Assembly (NCBI GenBank): GCA_026413225.1
Contig: CM048552.1
Span: forward strand, 55,567,001 to 55,631,000
Source of the DNA: Otis tarda
Lineage: Eukaryota; Chordata; Aves; Otidiformes; Otididae
Length of the DNA stretch: 64,000 bases
Reading direction: 5' to 3'
Shown here: positions 1-13,200 of the stretch, piece by piece
Position numbering within the stretch: position 1 is the stretch's first letter
Layout of the letters: each line of letters begins with the position of its first letter
Made by a program: the position numbers and the translations under genes
The notes under the pieces: generated by a model
What the model was told of the DNA's origin: nothing
Database searches by the model: none
Seen by the model: the letters and a program-made list of their open reading frames with translations, nothing else

Positions 1-105
1 CCCAGGTTCAAGAGCATCACCACTATCACCTGAGTGCAAGAAAGTTTAACTCCCAACATGCATTTTATGATTTATCCAATACATAGAACTTGCCAGCAGA
101 CTTAC

Positions 106-219
106 ATTGTTGATTTCTTTTGTCCCCAGCATTTTTGAGAGGCAAACATACAGGACAGTCATGTCTCGTACAATTCTTCCAGTGAGAGATGATTTGTCGG
201 GAAGATGCACAATGTGCCA
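106..219 (-). CDS. EP300: EP300 coding exon 5 (C-terminal half of TAZ1)
   Basis: This 114-nt exon follows a TTTCTCAG acceptor and ends at a GTAAGT donor (gt at 105-104). It completes the Val398 codon begun in exon 4 and runs to Gln435 plus one base. It encodes [14 protein letters not shown], then [11 protein letters not shown] and [13 protein letters not shown]. These supply zinc ligand Cys401 of the second TAZ1 site and His410, Cys414, Cys419 and Cys422 of the third. In the p300/CBP family TAZ1 binds transactivation domains such as those of HIF-1alpha, CITED2 and STAT2. The residues match human p300 as I recall it, except where the last codon is split, and the length equals the human exon. 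Only 105 nt of intron 5 follow before the window ends, so exon 6 and the KIX domain are not visible. Confidence 0.97.
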
Positions 220-961
220 CTGAGAAAGGGAGGAAAATGAAAAACTTTTACAAACTACTGCCAGTATCTCCACATGGTAAACACAAACTGGGTTGGGAGC
301 AACTATTTCTCTCAGGGCACACATCTGTTATCAACACAGATCAGTAAAGTATTACTTGAAATAGTTCAGCACTAACTAGCCCTGAAAACGTAGCTAGATT
401 TCTTCAAGTACTATTGGCTCAACTAAAGCTTACTTGAAAATCTACGTTATACACCCAAGCCTACATCCCCTTGCCTCAAAGGATAACACCATATACATCA
501 GGCAGACTGTACCAAGCAACTAAAATGCCAACAATTGGCACAACCCAGGCAAGCCTAGGCTACCAAAAAAGGTAGCACACATTTTCCTTGACTACTAGGA
601 CAGACTAATCATTGTTAGTAGTAGCTTAATTCCTTGCTGGCTATTGCTCAAGATTTGTCTGTTCTGTTTAAGGGAGACAGGTAGACTCCTACTTTGTGTC
701 TACCCTTATCAGAATGCAGCATCCAAAAGATTTGAACAGTGAGTTACAAAGTTAAGCAGAAGATCTTCACTCATCTCTATGCTATCTTGCCCCCTCTAAC
801 TTTAAAGGCTCAGAAGAGGTTTATGATTTCCATTCTTAAGAGGATAAATAGGTTAAAAAAATTCTACTTCCCAAGTCACCCACTAGTCCTCCATCTCTTT
901 CTAGGAGCCCTTCTCACCCCACAAATGTTGACTGTATCTATGTAACCACTCCTCCACTTAC
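220..961 (-). other. EP300: EP300 intron 4
   Basis: A 742-nt phase-1 GT-AG intron. The donor is GTAAGT at 961-956, and the acceptor AG is at 221-220 behind a TTTTCCTCCCTTTCTC pyrimidine tract. It interrupts the TAZ1 domain after the first base of Val398. I see no gene or repeat inside; its short open frames lack any recognisable protein signal. Confidence 0.9.
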
Positions 962-1223
962 CCTGGCAAGATTTGCCAGCCTGACAATGTGTCATATGGT
1001 TCAGGACATTCTTCATGGTTCGGCAATGAGGGAGGTTGCACTGTCGCACCTCCCCGTTAGCCTGTTCTCGCCGCTGACACTTGTGAGCATGTAAGAGGAG
1101 AACTAGTTGCTGTTGAATGAGTTTGCGTTTTTCTGGATCCGCTGTTGGTGCTCCAGACCCCATTCCTTGAGAAGCTGCTGGCCCCATCCCAGGCTGCTGA
1201 ACCTGGGGAGCCTGCTGCTGGCC
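962..1223 (-). CDS. EP300: EP300 coding exon 4 (linker and start of TAZ1)
   Basis: 262-nt exon, phase 0 at the start and phase 1 at the end, encoding residues 311-397 plus one base. It opens with a Gln-rich linker ([12 protein letters not shown], then [12 protein letters not shown]) and enters TAZ1 at TADPEKRK, about residue 339. Visible zinc ligands are His355, Cys359, Cys372 and Cys377 for site 1, and His386, Cys390 and Cys396 for site 2. The helix [18 protein letters not shown] and the segment [18 protein letters not shown] are the family signature shared with CBP. CBP has ACSLPHC where this gene has QCNLPHC, which supports EP300. The acceptor is TTCTCCAG and the donor GTAAGT. The start was placed by joining GQQQ to the Met that ends exon 3, as in human p300. 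Confidence 0.97.
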
Positions 1224-3410
1224 CTGGAGAAGGTAGAAAGGAAATTCCCAGACATAAATCTATTTTTGAGAATAATCAGTTTAGCAAGTAAACAACAACA
1301 ACAACAAAATTCAAAGAAGATAAACTATTACATTCTGCGATTAAGGGAATATCCTACCTATCTGTGGTTCTGGATGACTCATTAAATATGAGTCAATAGT
1401 CTTGGCAATAATTCTCTTGCCAGTCACAATTTCTTCCTCATGTCACTCTCCCATTCCTAACTCTTGCCTTATAAAAGACCAGCAGAACTCAACTTTGCAC
1501 ATGCTCACAGGTTAATTTGAGGTGCTAGATCAACCACAAAAATATTAATAGCACTTAGACCTCAAAACTCCCCCTCAGTTTGGAGGCTAGAAAGTTGCAT
1601 CCACAATTCCTGCATTAATAGAAGAAAGCACCTTTTAGAATGAATGGTGTTTTCCCTCAGTTTTAGGATAAGGTGCCTCAATTTGACTATTCCTAGAAAA
1701 GGAGAATGAAGGGGAAGTTCTGGGGACCTTTCTCCATCAAGGTAAGCATTCAAAACAAGCATCTCCTAGTCTCTGCCAGAGATGAAGCACAACTTCAGGA
1801 TAATACATGTCACAGAACTAACGTCAAGTATGGCAACATTTAGTAGTACTCCTGTACTTATCTTTCTTTCTTCAGACTTCTTTGTATTTCTTTCAGGTGA
1901 CATTTGAGGAGTACTCAGCAAAGAGGCGGCTTAGGGACTTTACATTGCTTGTATCACTTCAGTTCAGTCTCCAGTTTCTAACAGACTCTTCACAGAGAGT
2001 TTTAGAGGATGTTTCTGAAGATCTCCAGATTTTTAGAGCTCAGTTACCTGCATTCCTAAACCCCAGTTCTGCCGTAGCTCTTCAGTACTAGTATAAACCT
2101 TTCATTTCACAAGTAGACTTCATCAATTACTCGGTCCCCTTGCGGTTTATGTATGTTCCAATATGGCCAAAACTGCCTTGCTTGCAACCTGTCATTCTAA
2201 ACAGAGATGCAGCAACTTTTCAGTCCTAGGTTCAGCTGGCTAGCAGTTCAACTTCAAAATTGTTATATACTCTGCACTGAGCACCAGGTTGACAGCTGGG
2301 GTTCTGAACAGCAAGTTTTGGCCACTTACTTTATTGGTTCATACAACAAACTGGTTTTCTAGACTTCCAGTGCTTCATGCTCAACTTAAAAAACATTAAA
2401 TAAAACTCATAGGATTGAGTTCTTCTTAATTGAAAAGTACAAAATTTACATGGAAATGTTTTTTCAGCAACAGTTACTAAGATCAAGAGACTGACCCCCG
2501 TGGAGGGTGGGGGGTGAGAATTTCAAGCAGGCAGAAACACAAGCTATATTCAGAAACGCGAATTTGTTTCCCAAATTAAAAATAATATATATAGAAGGGA
2601 AAAGAGGGAGGACATATTGCATGTCATACTCCTAACCAATTTAAACTCCTAAAATAATGAGGCAAACACATTCAGTCACCAGTGTTAAGCTCAAGCTAGG
2701 AAACCTAAAGTTAAGGCCTGTCATATTGGATATGTCATATAAGCATATGGCTTGGGCCATCCACTTTTTGGCTGTCCACTTTTCCCACCACTCTTACTTC
2801 ACCTTTCCTTAAGTCCTGCTGTAATAATGGGGCAGGAGGAGGCAACAGGGCTACTACAGCAATAACTGCCAGGGAACCTCCAGCATGAGGACCGTTGTGC
2901 GTGTTCATGTAATTCAGAACAGGAAAGAACACACAACCGGGGCTTCTAAGCCCTACCACAAGTAATATCTGTTTGAGATGGGATACTTCTCTCTCTCCTA
3001 AAAGCTTGAGTGAGCACAAGCAGGAAAAAAATTCTCAAGACAAAGCTACTCTGAGGAGAAGGGGCCCAATACACTAACCACAAAAGAAGGGACAAGAAAG
3101 AAGAGCAGAAGTGTCCAAACAAGTGGCAAAGCTCACTTCAGTTAAGGAGCTCCATTTCATTTTCTCTGCTAACAGGGTTTGAAGGGCGAAGAGTGGAGGT
3201 GCAGCTTTTCAAAATAGAAAGTACAACTCAGCCCTCTCCTTCCTATCAGTCTTTTTAGGAGTTGAAGCAAATGTATTACATGTGGATTCAGAGCACGCAT
3301 TCACACCAGGTATAGCAGCTGCAAAAACTTATAACATGGCAACACCAGAGCATGTTGTTCCACTTTGGTCTACCACAACGTTTTCTGGAGACATCTTTCA
3401 TTCTACTTAC
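1224..3410 (-). other. EP300: EP300 intron 3
   Basis: A 2187-nt phase-0 GT-AG intron. The donor is GTAAGT from 3410, and the acceptor AG is at 1225-1224. It contains a short AAC microsatellite near 1289-1306. I see no other element or gene. The open frames inside it are short and unlike any protein I know. Confidence 0.9.
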
Positions 3411-3587
3411 CATGTTAGTCATTCCTGTCCCAGGAACTGGCTTCTTGTCCATTGGAAACTGTGGTAAGCTATTCTGCAGTCCAGCTTTATTCTGCATCTG
3501 AGGCCCAAGTCCACTGGCTCCAATCTGCTGCCCAGTATTCTGACTATATGGCTGGCCATAAGGGCTGGGATTGCTCATCATTCCCAT
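3411..3587 (-). CDS. EP300: EP300 coding exon 3 (disordered linker)
   Basis: 177-nt symmetrical phase-0 exon encoding residues 252-310. It starts MGMMSNPSPYGQPYSQ, continues with GQQIGASGLG and MDKKPVPG, and ends GTGMTNM. It is rich in Asn, Gln, Gly, Met and Pro with no globular domain, as expected for the linker between the receptor-interaction region and TAZ1. It aligns to human p300 along its whole length; MDKK and GQQIGASGLG are p300 hallmarks absent from CBP. The acceptor AG is at 3589-3588 behind TTTTAATTCCT, a fairly weak pyrimidine tract, and the donor is GTAAGT. Because the exon is symmetrical, skipping it would keep the frame and shorten the linker by 59 residues. No evidence here says that this happens. 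Confidence 0.95.
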
Positions 3588-6500
3588 CTAGGAATTAAAA
3601 TGGTAAGATGTTTGAGTAAGATAGCTTAAATTCACAATGTAAAAGGCAAATGAATGCTTCAAAGAAGCAAGAGTGATAACAGTCACAAACCAGCTACAAT
3701 ACTGATCCATATGCTCCCCCTGCTCTGTTATGTGCATGTATTTACCTATCACACAACATTAACTCCTCAATCAGACTGCTCCTATAAACACAGTGAAGCC
3801 AACTTACCAGCCTTTGAGGTCAATCTGGTCAGAACTGGGCTGATTATTTCTTTATAGAAGATTTTGTTCAATCAACTTCTTATTTCAACTTTCCCAATGA
3901 CAAATTTGTACCATGGTCTATAAAAGTCACAAGCTTGGAAGAATTCTTCTGCTCTCTATATCTATGCAGACTCCAAATAGAGACAAATACCATCTTCATT
4001 CATATCAGCAGGGTTTATCCCAAAAACCTCCTACCCAACTGTCAGCACTCCCACAGCTCCTCTCCAGACAGCTGTAAGAATGCAGGTCTGTACTTTCAGT
4101 ACACAACTGTTTTCAATTTAAGAATATACCATAGGCATAGGTACCACCACTCACAACCACACAGGCACAATAACTTGTTTGCAGTGAGCAGTAATAGAGG
4201 TCAAAGGAGATGACAGGAAGGAACTCTGCAAACAAAACAAATCTATTGAACCATTCATCCACAGAGGAAGTATATTCGTATTTCATTCAAGCTATATGCA
4301 TATTCAACAGTTTTAGCATACCACAATATACCATTTGTTGCCTTGAAATGCCCCAGAATCTGAACAATTGATCAACCTTGCCAATAAAGTTGTTCGTCAT
4401 GTGACTTTTTTTTTTCCTTTTTTTTTTTAAACATTCCTTGCATCCCCGTCTATTTTTTTGTTGAAAATTTGGCCTTCTAAGACCAAAACAGCTAGCCACA
4501 GAGGACCAGGAAAAGTGGAGATCTTTGTTAAGATTACCAAGTTCTCACCATTACTCAAGGCAGGATTCTAGGGGAGCCATAACTCATAACAATAAAGGCA
4601 AAAAAAAAAACTTTAATGAGCTGAATTGTTTCAACTCACATTAGCATTTGATTAGACAATGCTCAGTCTCCTTGATGCTTTTTGCTTCAGGTCTGGGCAT
4701 TTTTATGCATCAAAAAAAGTGCATACAAGCTCCTACGGTAGGTTTGTTTCCAATCACTTCTACATTTATTCTCAAATCATCTTTCCCTGGTAGAAAGATC
4801 TTGCTTCTTCTCCTTACCAAGCTTCTCCAGCCTGCACAGAGAAGTAACCTACATGCCCGGTGATTACCTGTGATTACACAAACACTTTCCTTTTCCAGTT
4901 TGTAACATCTGCCAATCCATTATAATGGCCTTCAGTTTGCAATTATAAAACAAAGCAGGATCAAACCCAAGCTACAAGAAAAGGAGCATAAAACTCACTA
5001 AAGTACATGCCACTTTAGACACCCGATATATACAAGTGAGTTTGCTTGAGGACAGCCCCCCTCCTCCACGCACAAGCAATAATCATAATCACACAGCAGT
5101 AATTCATTAGAGAGCAATGAAAATTGCATAGCATCTCTACACATGGCAGATAAACACACTATGCAATGCTCAGGCAGAATGAAGTTTCCTTTCCTCTATC
5201 TCCTTTGGCACCGCCTCTGCCACGTCTTGACTGCAAGGAATACACAAGGACCCATGAGGCAGCTGCTGCCAAAAACAGAACAGGTAAGACTCCTGCCTTT
5301 CCCTCAGAAGACTAAAAAGATCTTATGTGCAAGTTGAGCAGAAGGGAAACAAAGAAGAAAAACATAAGGCATCAGCAAACACACTTCCAGGATTCTTCCC
5401 CCATCATCACTACTGCCTCAAATTCACTAACAGGTTCAATACTTAGCGAAGGACTGACAGTGGGAATTAATTCCTCAAAAAAACCAAGGTATGTCTTCCT
5501 GTTAGACAGTCTTTTGCCTTCAGAAAAGGTTTTGAAAGTAGGTACATCTCCAAAACCGGAAATTCCTAAGCAAAGTTTTCAAGTTCATTGACAGAGCTCC
5601 CAAAGTTAGCTGACACTTGAGATTACACTAAAGCACAGACTATGTTGGCCATCACTAACACTGTCCCCACATGACTTCTGCAACTTACAGTGCTATCAGC
5701 CTTAAAAAAAAAAAAAAAAAGCAACTCTAATCAAACAACTCAGAATTGAAGGCCGAAGGCACATTTTCACACCCTGGTGTCACAGGGAGAAATCAAGATG
5801 CCCAACTGAGACAACCGGGGACTTCGCACATTGATACCAAAGGATTCAGAATAACTGTGGTCTGATGAGCCAGCTCTGTCCTGACTACATGGGGAGAAAC
5901 CCAAACCTCTACTTAAAAAAGCACATTTGCTCTGTCACCCGAAACAGAAGATTTCTAATGAAACTTGAGGACAAGCTTTGACCATGCCAATCAACATTTG
6001 TATCTGCAACACAGCTGTACACAAACTTTATGTGAAGCATCTGGCTTCTTCAAACGTACTAATCAAGTTGGCCCAGCACAAAGACCTCTGATGTTTTCTC
6101 AAGCATGAGCCATTGGCACTGTTTGGGGTGCAAAACCAGCTCCCTCAAACAAGACTGTCTCCATGGTAAAAACACAGGGCTCCACTCTCCCTGGGGCTGA
6201 GAACCATCATCCACCCCACCAAGGGGTCTTCCTCCACCCTGCTGTACCCAGGGACTTGGCAGCAGAAGACTACATGCCCAGCTCAGCCCAGCTTCTTCTG
6301 ACAGGGGTAATCCTCAGTTCCCCCTCTCAGCCTACCGGACAGGTCAAGACCAGAGAAATACAGGCCAAGCTGGAGGGCAAGTATGCCAAACTGACTCCAA
6401 AAGCCACACACTCAAGCAACACCTAAGAAGGATCCTAAAAAGCAAATGCCTTAAGGTCTCCTGGAACAAATCAGCAGCCATTACTTGGTCTAGGTGAGAC

Positions 6501-9500
6501 TGACACCCATCAGATGCACAGTTGAACCTCACAGCAATGCCCCCAGTCCTGCCATTACAGACCCTCTAACCTGATACCAACAACCTGCATGCAACTCTAG
6601 ACTGTGTCAAGAAAAGGGTCATTTGGGACAGTCTTCACATGGCACAAGGTGGCCTTGTGACCCTGGCACAAGAAGCAGGAGCATGCTCATGTAATTTGCT
6701 GTGAACATGTTGAGAAACATGAATAAAAGAAAATAAACAGGAAGAAATGGACGACCTCGTGTCTATAGAAGGAAGATAAACATAATTCTGTATAATTTTA
6801 TCAGTAGGAAACAACTAGAGAGACTGACATACACTTCATCATCATATCTATTGGGAGTAAGTGGTAGATAAATAATCGAGTACAGAAGAACCAGACAAAG
6901 AAAGGTGGTGTTAGTTCCACTGCACGAGACAAGTACAAGGCTTCATCTGCAATACCATGCAAAAACATAAATGGCTGAATCATAGCTATGAATCAGCAAA
7001 TGCAACTTCTGCTCACTCCTTCCTGGCCACCACCTCCTTCCACTGCTCTTCCCATTTCTCTTCTTATCCATTCCACTTGCATTTTCATTTCTTCCTCTTC
7101 TCACCTAACAGCCTCAACTTACTTTAATCACATATGCAAGGACTTGCACCCAAGGAAGAGCAGACAGAAATCCACATCGCAGTAAAGGAGAGGAGGAGGA
7201 AGAGGAAACTAGGAAAACAGCAAAAGATGACGACACGTAAACAATACAGCAAAAGTAATCTCGAATGGTTATACCTTCGACAAACACAGTGTAAAATAAC
7301 TTGATTTTCCTGTTTAAAATGGAAGCAAGGGCTGTCATTATCAGATGTGGAAGATGTGTACCTCTCACCATGTAAAGGGCATGGGTGACATGAGTTCAGG
7401 AAACAACCTAGTTCACAAGCACATGCAGCAGCAGATAGCTGCAGCACAGACACTCCTCTCCCATCTGAGAAGAGCAACTACAAGAGTGGAGGAAATTCCC
7501 CAAAGTTTTGTTCTAATGCCATGAAACACATCCATCTTCAGTTCAGAATAAGGTCAAGTAACTAACTCTGCTTCTAGTTTTACTGTTAATACCACTGAGT
7601 ACAAATTGGGGAGGAATACATGTTACAGCCAGACACATAGACATTATAAATATTCTACTGTTTCTCTATGAAAACAACTGCTTCCCCCATCAGCCTAATA
7701 TTTGAAAGACAACCAGATGTCATCAATAGTATTGAACAACAAGCAGTTTTTTAGATTTATAAAGACAAATGTAAGCATGGAGAACTACAGAAATAGAATT
7801 AAGTTCTAATATTTTTCCAATTAATCCAACATTTACAGTATCAACTATGTATCTCTATCAGCATAACCTCAGTGCATGCACTAATTTAAGATCATACTGA
7901 TGGTATCAAGTCTCTTTCCATAGCCACATGTTCAAAAGTAGAAGTTAATTAACTTTCCCAAAACAGGAAAGTTAGTTTTAGTAAATTCCAGCTTGTTCTT
8001 TAAAAGCAAGAATTTATTGTACATCACTTTCTAGTGCCATTCTACTGACTGGTAGAGCACTACCGGACCAGGCATAATCTAACAATAAAATTTTGCCAGT
8101 GGTATCCGCTGCATTCTTTCCAAGGACTGTTACCAATCATTATTCTTTGCACTTGACTGCACAATGTTTTAAGATACCTACTTACAAGACACGAGCACAA
8201 TTTCACTGCCATCTGTGCAAGAAACACCCCTATGCACCCCAGAAGCTTAAACTCAAGACTAATCTTTACTGCCCCATTTATCCTTCAAACACGTTCCTCC
8301 TTTACTCTGGGGTACAGTAAGAAGTTATCTATTTTTCACCTTGGTTCACCAAAGAAAAAGGACCAGAACATGCAACTACACTTTTAATGGATTAACACTT
8401 GATCATATGGTACACTTGTTATCAGAGTCTAAACGGTATGGATACATTTATTTGTTGAATCAAACAGCTATTGAAAATAATAATGCAATCAAGAACGCTG
8501 ACCTTCTACCTAGAAACATGACACTGAACATGCTTACACTAAGGAACATAAGGTGCTTTTATTTTATCTAATTTTACAATTTGAAGGTGACATCTTCAAT
8601 CTTTGCAACTTTGAACAAGACTTTATTATTCTGACATTTCTTGTTTTAGTTAAAGGAATTTATGGAGATTCTGAATAACTACATTTCTCTTTGTAAAATA
8701 TTGCCACCAATTATTCTTAACAGAGGCGAAACTGATAAAACCAAGTGCATCCATTATGATAGGAGAGAACGTTGTATATACTCAAACAGTAAGACAAATG
8801 ACAGAAGTGTTACTACTGCAACTCTAAATATTTCAAGTAGTTTTACCCGCAAGTGAAATACTCACACAGCATGGGTATTAGTAATGCCCTTACGAACCTG
8901 AACTGCCTTCACACATCCATTTCATCACCTAACAGAACATTTACTGAATTGGTGGAAAATGAAATCTACATGACCTGTAGGCCAGGTGAACTTAGGTCAC
9001 TTTGTGATAGAGCACTCCCATCACAGAATTACACAAACTTACACACAGAATACCTTCCTCCCCTAATAAGAGGCTGGAAAATAAGATCATAACTAAGCAC
9101 TCTCGACAGAACCCAGTGGAACACAAAACCAAAGGTTTTTAACTAGATAAAATTCCAAATGAAGAATGGTTCAAAATAGGAAACATGAATTTGTTCTTAA
9201 CTTATTATAGAGCTTGAATTTGCTATCGGTTTATCTTTAATCAAGCTGTAAAACTATCTAGTGAAACAAAAAGCCAGGAAAATGCTTAAACACTGAAAGA
9301 ATCAAAGCATTGCAAACAATTTCCAAAACTCTATTTTAAGAGTAATAAGCACGTCTATCGTCCTCCTAACTTGCACACAACCAAGGACACGGAAAACAAA
9401 AAGCTATTCAAGAACGCAAAATTTGTTACAATTCCTTCCCCCTCCAAACTTCTAGACAGTTCCTTTCAGGCTAGACTTGCACAGCCATTTTCAAGCTGGT

Positions 9501-12500
9501 ACTGTCACCAAAGCAGGGTCCACACCCTCCTCTGAATAGCAATATCAGCTCCTTTAGTATGCCTCCTCCCTAATATCAGCACTAGCTTTCCAACTGATGA
9601 GTATAAACTGCACCAGAAAAAAACAATTCAAATTAAAACTTTTTGTTTTTAAATAACCCTGTGAGCTTCAAGCTTGGATTAGCTCCTCAACACAGCCGGT
9701 CACGCAACTGGCAGAGATGACGTGCAGACAGAATTGCCTCTTTGGCTATCAGTGACTGCTTACATCATACGTAAAACTACAGCATTAGACTACAGGATGT
9801 AAGCAGCAGATGATGACAGTACAACTTTATGTACACCTAGTGACCCCAAATCAATCATTTACATTGACATTTGGGATTGGGAGTCCTAAAAAGTTAACAC
9901 AGAGAACTAGGAAAGTTGGGAAGTACTGGTGGCTAGTGTGTAAAGTGAGTGTTCTACTCTATTGCTAGCTGATGTTTTGGGAGGAGAGGAAGAAAACTCT
10001 TCAGTACTCCACAGAACAACAGAACAAAGCAGAAACGTAACCAATTTTGCTTTCCAAATTTACTAGCCACTTGGAGCCCATCTTTACTGCTAGAAGAGCA
10101 TAACATCCCCCCTCCCAATTAACATCACAGGAAACCTAAGCTATTCCTCCACACAAACCACTGCAGACAACACACCTCTGCTTTACTTAGAGAGAACTCA
10201 CAGAGGCAACCCCCCCATCACCTAAAGGGGCTAACATGATGAAGCTGAACACAGCCAATGTGTCTGGTCTATTTTTTTCCTCCTACTGAAGGACAGCTCC
10301 TGGATAATGAACATTTTTTGCAGCGATCAAGGAAACCTACAGAAGTTATTACACAAACTCCCACATTAACAGTAACACAGAACTAAATTTATCAATTAAA
10401 AAACCCAGCTTTTAAAAACAACTGCTTAGGGTCCTCTGTTTTCATCTACTTTTTGAAGATTTGTAGGTGGGGAAACCAAAAGCAGATGGGTTGAGAGATA
10501 AAATGGTCAGACATTACTGTTGTCAGATTCTGCTAACTCCACTGCGTGAAGTGAAACACAGGCTCCCTGCCAACAACCAAACCAATTGAAGACATTCTGG
10601 AATTTCAGCCTCCATTTCAGACTGTTCTCTCTCATCCAGCAGTTTCGACTCCTTTATGATGGCTATAGCCACTATACTTACACTAAAAGTCTCACGGTTT
10701 TTTTTTTATCAGCAATTCAAGAACTTTAAGTATTTTTAACTAGTCTGGGACTACGAACTAAAAACTAGAAGTTATCACGTATTTGGTTTGAATATTCCCA
10801 AAAGCACAAAGTGTTCTTTCTTCAGATGTACAGCACACTTCATAATTTAAGCAAGTGAGGAAAACAAATTAATTTTGGATTACATCAGCCAAAAGCTTGA
10901 TTTTGTGTCCTTTCTTTACTTCTCCTGGATAAATTAGTTTATTATCACGCATAACGCTACTTTAGCTCTGATAAGTAAGGATTAAGAAGTTGCATTTCAC
11001 CCAGATACCCAACATGTCAATTTTTGGCCTCTGAATACAGCTTTCTGAAGATCAAAGTAAATTGTTTTACAGTCAAGGAATAATGAATGAGGCTTTATAT
11101 AATTCCAATACAATAATACTTCTAAGTAGTTACATATTTATTTCCACTGTGAACTGCATACAGATTTTCTACTGCAGCAATCAAGCTTTGCAATAACTTC
11201 CCTATCAGGCAAAAATATCTGAAATAACCAGCCCACAAAATCAACTCATTACTAGACATACATATACCAGAACCACTGTTAACAGCACACTGAGCTGAAG
11301 CAAACAGCTAAGATCATAAAGATCATAAAGAACTTCATCATTAATAACATTCACGAGACACTAAAATAATTTTACTTAATACATTAAAGCATAGCAAAAC
11401 CATTAATACACAGCATAGTTTTCACTTATTTTTCAAATACATTTATAGACTATGTTACTTATCATTCCAAGCCCTCCAAGTGTACTGACTTTTAAGCATG
11501 CCAAGATAGATCTACTAGGGCATTGCAAAGCACCTTGGAAAAACTTCCCCCTTACTTTTCATTAGCCAAGAAACACGACATACCTATCTGAAGTGAACTA
11601 AAACATTTAAGTATTTTCTAGGCTTTTGATCAAAGCACTAAAAACTTGAGAGGAAATACTCAAGTGGCTCTCTACTCTAAAAAAAGCTAATTGTGCACGA
11701 CAAAAGTTAAATTTAGTCGTCTTCTTGTCACTTAAACCACTAGGTCTTCTCTCATCTTTTCAGTGACTCATGACAACAATTTTCTTCCATTCTTCTAAAT
11801 TACAAAAGCACATCTATTTCCCTCTCCAGCATAAAAGATTTTTTTCCAGCTTTCTGGTTTAGTCACCTATAGACAAAGCCTCTGCAAATTTTAAAACTAG
11901 CGCTGAGTTGGATTAATAGTCTTTTAAGAAGTCAACATTTGTCTTCAGGTGCTTACGCAAGCATTCATTCTCCACTATTAACTCAAATACCTATTTCTTA
12001 ACAAGACCAACATATGTCTTAAGCACATACAGCGTATCAGTCCATTCAAACCTGTATGCGCCTCTTCACATCTGTTACAGCATAAACACTCAGCTGATCT
12101 CAGACAACAAATACGCTCATTAAGTGTCCCACAGAAAAAAGCATCACAACATCTAAAAGATCCTGATGAATTCACATCACACTCAATACCAGTGTCATAT
12201 TAGATGGAAAAATACATTTGTGGACAAAGCATAAAACAATAAAATACAATCAAGTTACTTTTCAATGTTGTTGATAGTCTATACTGCCACAAGATTTCTA
12301 AAATAGACTTTTTTATCTAGCAATAGTCTTGCTTGTTCTGCAAAACTCAATTTTCACCTCCCATGACTGCCACAAATTCCACTTTGGCAGCATATAAACT
12401 ATTTACCACATGACCCAGGACTCTTTAAATAAATAATTAAAAAAAATATGATTCTATAGAACCCATTCTGCAGAGGAATGAATCTTACAAAGCAAAGTCA

Positions 12501-12541
12501 AGAAGAAGGAAGGTAATAAAGTCAAGCTTAGCTTGTCTTAC
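3588..12541 (-). other. EP300: EP300 intron 2
   Basis: An 8954-nt phase-0 GT-AG intron with donor GTAAGA. Most of it is AT-rich unique-looking sequence with homopolymer runs: a T-rich tract near 4405-4430 and a run of 17 A at 5704-5720. Roughly 5750-6700 is visibly richer in G and C than its flanks and ends in AATAAA-containing sequence near 6722-6741. It may be an old inserted repeat, but I could not name a family. I support no exon in this interval. Confidence 0.88.
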
Positions 12542-13200
12542 TTTGTTCATGGCTCCAGGCTGTGGCCCTCTCAGTCCAGCCTGTCCTCCCATCTGCGGAG
12601 AGCCTTGTTGCAGTGTCTCAGCCAATAAGTTACCAGCATTACCCATTCCTGGGTTTGGGTATGGCATATTGGGTCGCCCTCTGCCTGCTCCAATTGAACC
12701 GTTCATGACTTGCCCCTGCATCATCCCCTGTCCGCTGCCTGCTGTCAACATCCCAGGATTCATGCCAGCATTCATCCCTGTGTTCATTCCCATGCCAGGC
12801 TGATTAACTGGATTGTTTACTGTCGGCATCATTCCTGCTGTGGATTGGGCTGAAGGACCCTGGTTTGGTCCACTTGCACCCATCGCCATATTGGGAGACG
12901 TCAACCCAGCCTGTGCCATAGGGCTTTTCACCATGCTGTTTAACATTCCCATTCCAGGACTATTTTGTTGGGTTTGACCGGCCATGCCCTGACCAGGGCC
13001 ACCAACTCCCATATTGAGATTTGGGGAGCTACCAGCCCGTAAAAGTTCGGACAACTGCTTGTGTTTAGAGGCAGCATCTTGTGCCAGGCCAATGCCGGTC
13101 TGTAGCTGATTAATGTCACCACCATTGGTGAGTCCCAGTTCTGTGGAGCTGATCAGTTCATCTGGCAAGTCATGTTCCAGGTCAAAGAGTGATCCAAAAT
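12542..13200 (-). CDS. EP300: EP300 coding exon 2 (receptor-interaction region and linker)
   Basis: 659-nt exon encoding residues 32-251. Its first two bases complete Asp32 with the last base of exon 1. It begins DFGSLFDLEHDLPDELI, a segment shared by p300 and CBP. The LxxLL motif LSELL lies at residues 81-85 within DAASKHKQLSELLR, the nuclear-receptor interaction site of the family. Residues from about 88 onward are a disordered Gly/Met/Asn/Pro/Gln-rich linker with an N-x-G-M repeat at about 171-182. The 3' end reads GPQPGAMNK before a GTAAGA donor, where human p300 has GPQPLK. The exon is a little longer than in human, and several residues (LAETL at 224-228) match CBP. No stop or frameshift interrupts it. 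Confidence 0.97.

Noticed and set aside
5704-5720. Runs of A or T (also near 44546, 50802, 51598 and 61564) considered as tails of processed pseudogenes
   Set aside because: No spliced-gene body or target-site duplication could be recognised next to any of them.
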